NCBI GenBank assembly: GCA_022494885.1
Contig: JAGVSM010004207.1
Location: 124,001-188,000 of the forward strand
DNA from: Micrasema longulum
Lineage: Eukaryota > Arthropoda > Insecta > Trichoptera > Brachycentridae
Length of the DNA stretch: 64,000 bases
Reading direction: 5' to 3'
Shown one piece after another: positions 63,966 to 64,000 of this stretch. How positions within the stretch are numbered: position 1 is the first letter of the stretch; each line of letters opens with the position of its first letter. The notes under the pieces are model-generated. The model did no database searches, was not told where the DNA came from, and saw nothing but the letters and a program-made list of their open reading frames with translations. The position numbers and the translations under genes were made by a program.

Positions 63966-64000
63966 TTGCTTTATTTACTGTGGGAGTCGAATATAAACAT

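Noticed and set aside
1..64000. Tandem direct-repeat array (CRISPR-like) or bacterial operon
   Set aside because: The repeats are dispersed, not regularly spaced; no long bacterial-type frames or ribosome binding sites exist.

Overview
The window is eukaryotic, very AT-rich non-coding DNA (long A/T runs, few frames over 100 codons). It looks like intergenic or intronic sequence from an insect, most likely a moth or butterfly. That host call is an inference from the mobile-element content: tRNA-headed SINEs, several non-LTR retrotransposon (LINE) families with hairpin 3' tails, Penelope-like elements, and dense MITEs. No bacterial or viral gene, rRNA or CRISPR array was seen, and no complete host gene. 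The only host-exon candidate is a GC-rich open stretch near 53.12-53.30 kb that ends at a good splice donor.

Layout. 0-9 kb: Penelope-like terminal fragments (1.05-1.43, 4.46-4.53, 4.90-5.01, 8.79-8.91 kb), the C-terminus of a LINE reverse transcriptase (1.63-1.78 kb), a SINE (7.29-7.54 kb) and the first copy of a foldback MITE (8.04-8.32 kb). 9-16 kb: a LINE tail split by about 1 kb of reverse-strand LINE DNA (9.4-10.5 kb), further LINE debris, and a Penelope GIY-YIG endonuclease remnant abutting an oppositely oriented 3' end (14.66-15.27 kb). 17-29 kb: inverted repeats, paired LINE tails, a hAT-like element with a duplicated core (21.8-22.98 kb), two head-to-tail copies of a dispersed element (23.28-23.85 kb), LINE and Penelope coding remnants (24.4-27.3 kb) and a 422-bp hAT-like MITE. 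29-46 kb: mostly featureless AT-rich DNA with foldback MITEs, SINEs and a 306-bp piggyBac-like MITE (45.40-45.71 kb). 46-51 kb: foldback MITEs, one interrupted by an insertion, an inverted pair of Penelope termini (47.7-48.24 kb) and a TA-flanked MITE (48.41-48.95 kb). 52-53.6 kb: a 728-bp PIF/Harbinger-type element with about 265-bp inverted arms, TAA flanks and an internal MADF-like coding fragment, then the exon candidate and a near-perfect 47-bp-arm hairpin. 54.7-64 kb: five LINE reverse-transcriptase C-terminal remnants, two SINE copies, more MITEs and a third Penelope endonuclease remnant at the right edge.

How the parts work together. No pathway or operon is present. The coding remnants are 5'-truncated or contain stops, as expected of dead retroelement copies; the SINEs and MITEs are non-autonomous and would depend on enzymes encoded elsewhere. 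The most interesting structural signals are (i) hammerhead-ribozyme-like hairpins in many Penelope-like termini of several families, (ii) the MADF-carrying Harbinger derivative, and (iii) a foldback MITE family with at least a dozen copies in 64 kb. Superfamily assignments rest on motifs, termini and target-site duplications read by eye; no database search was possible.
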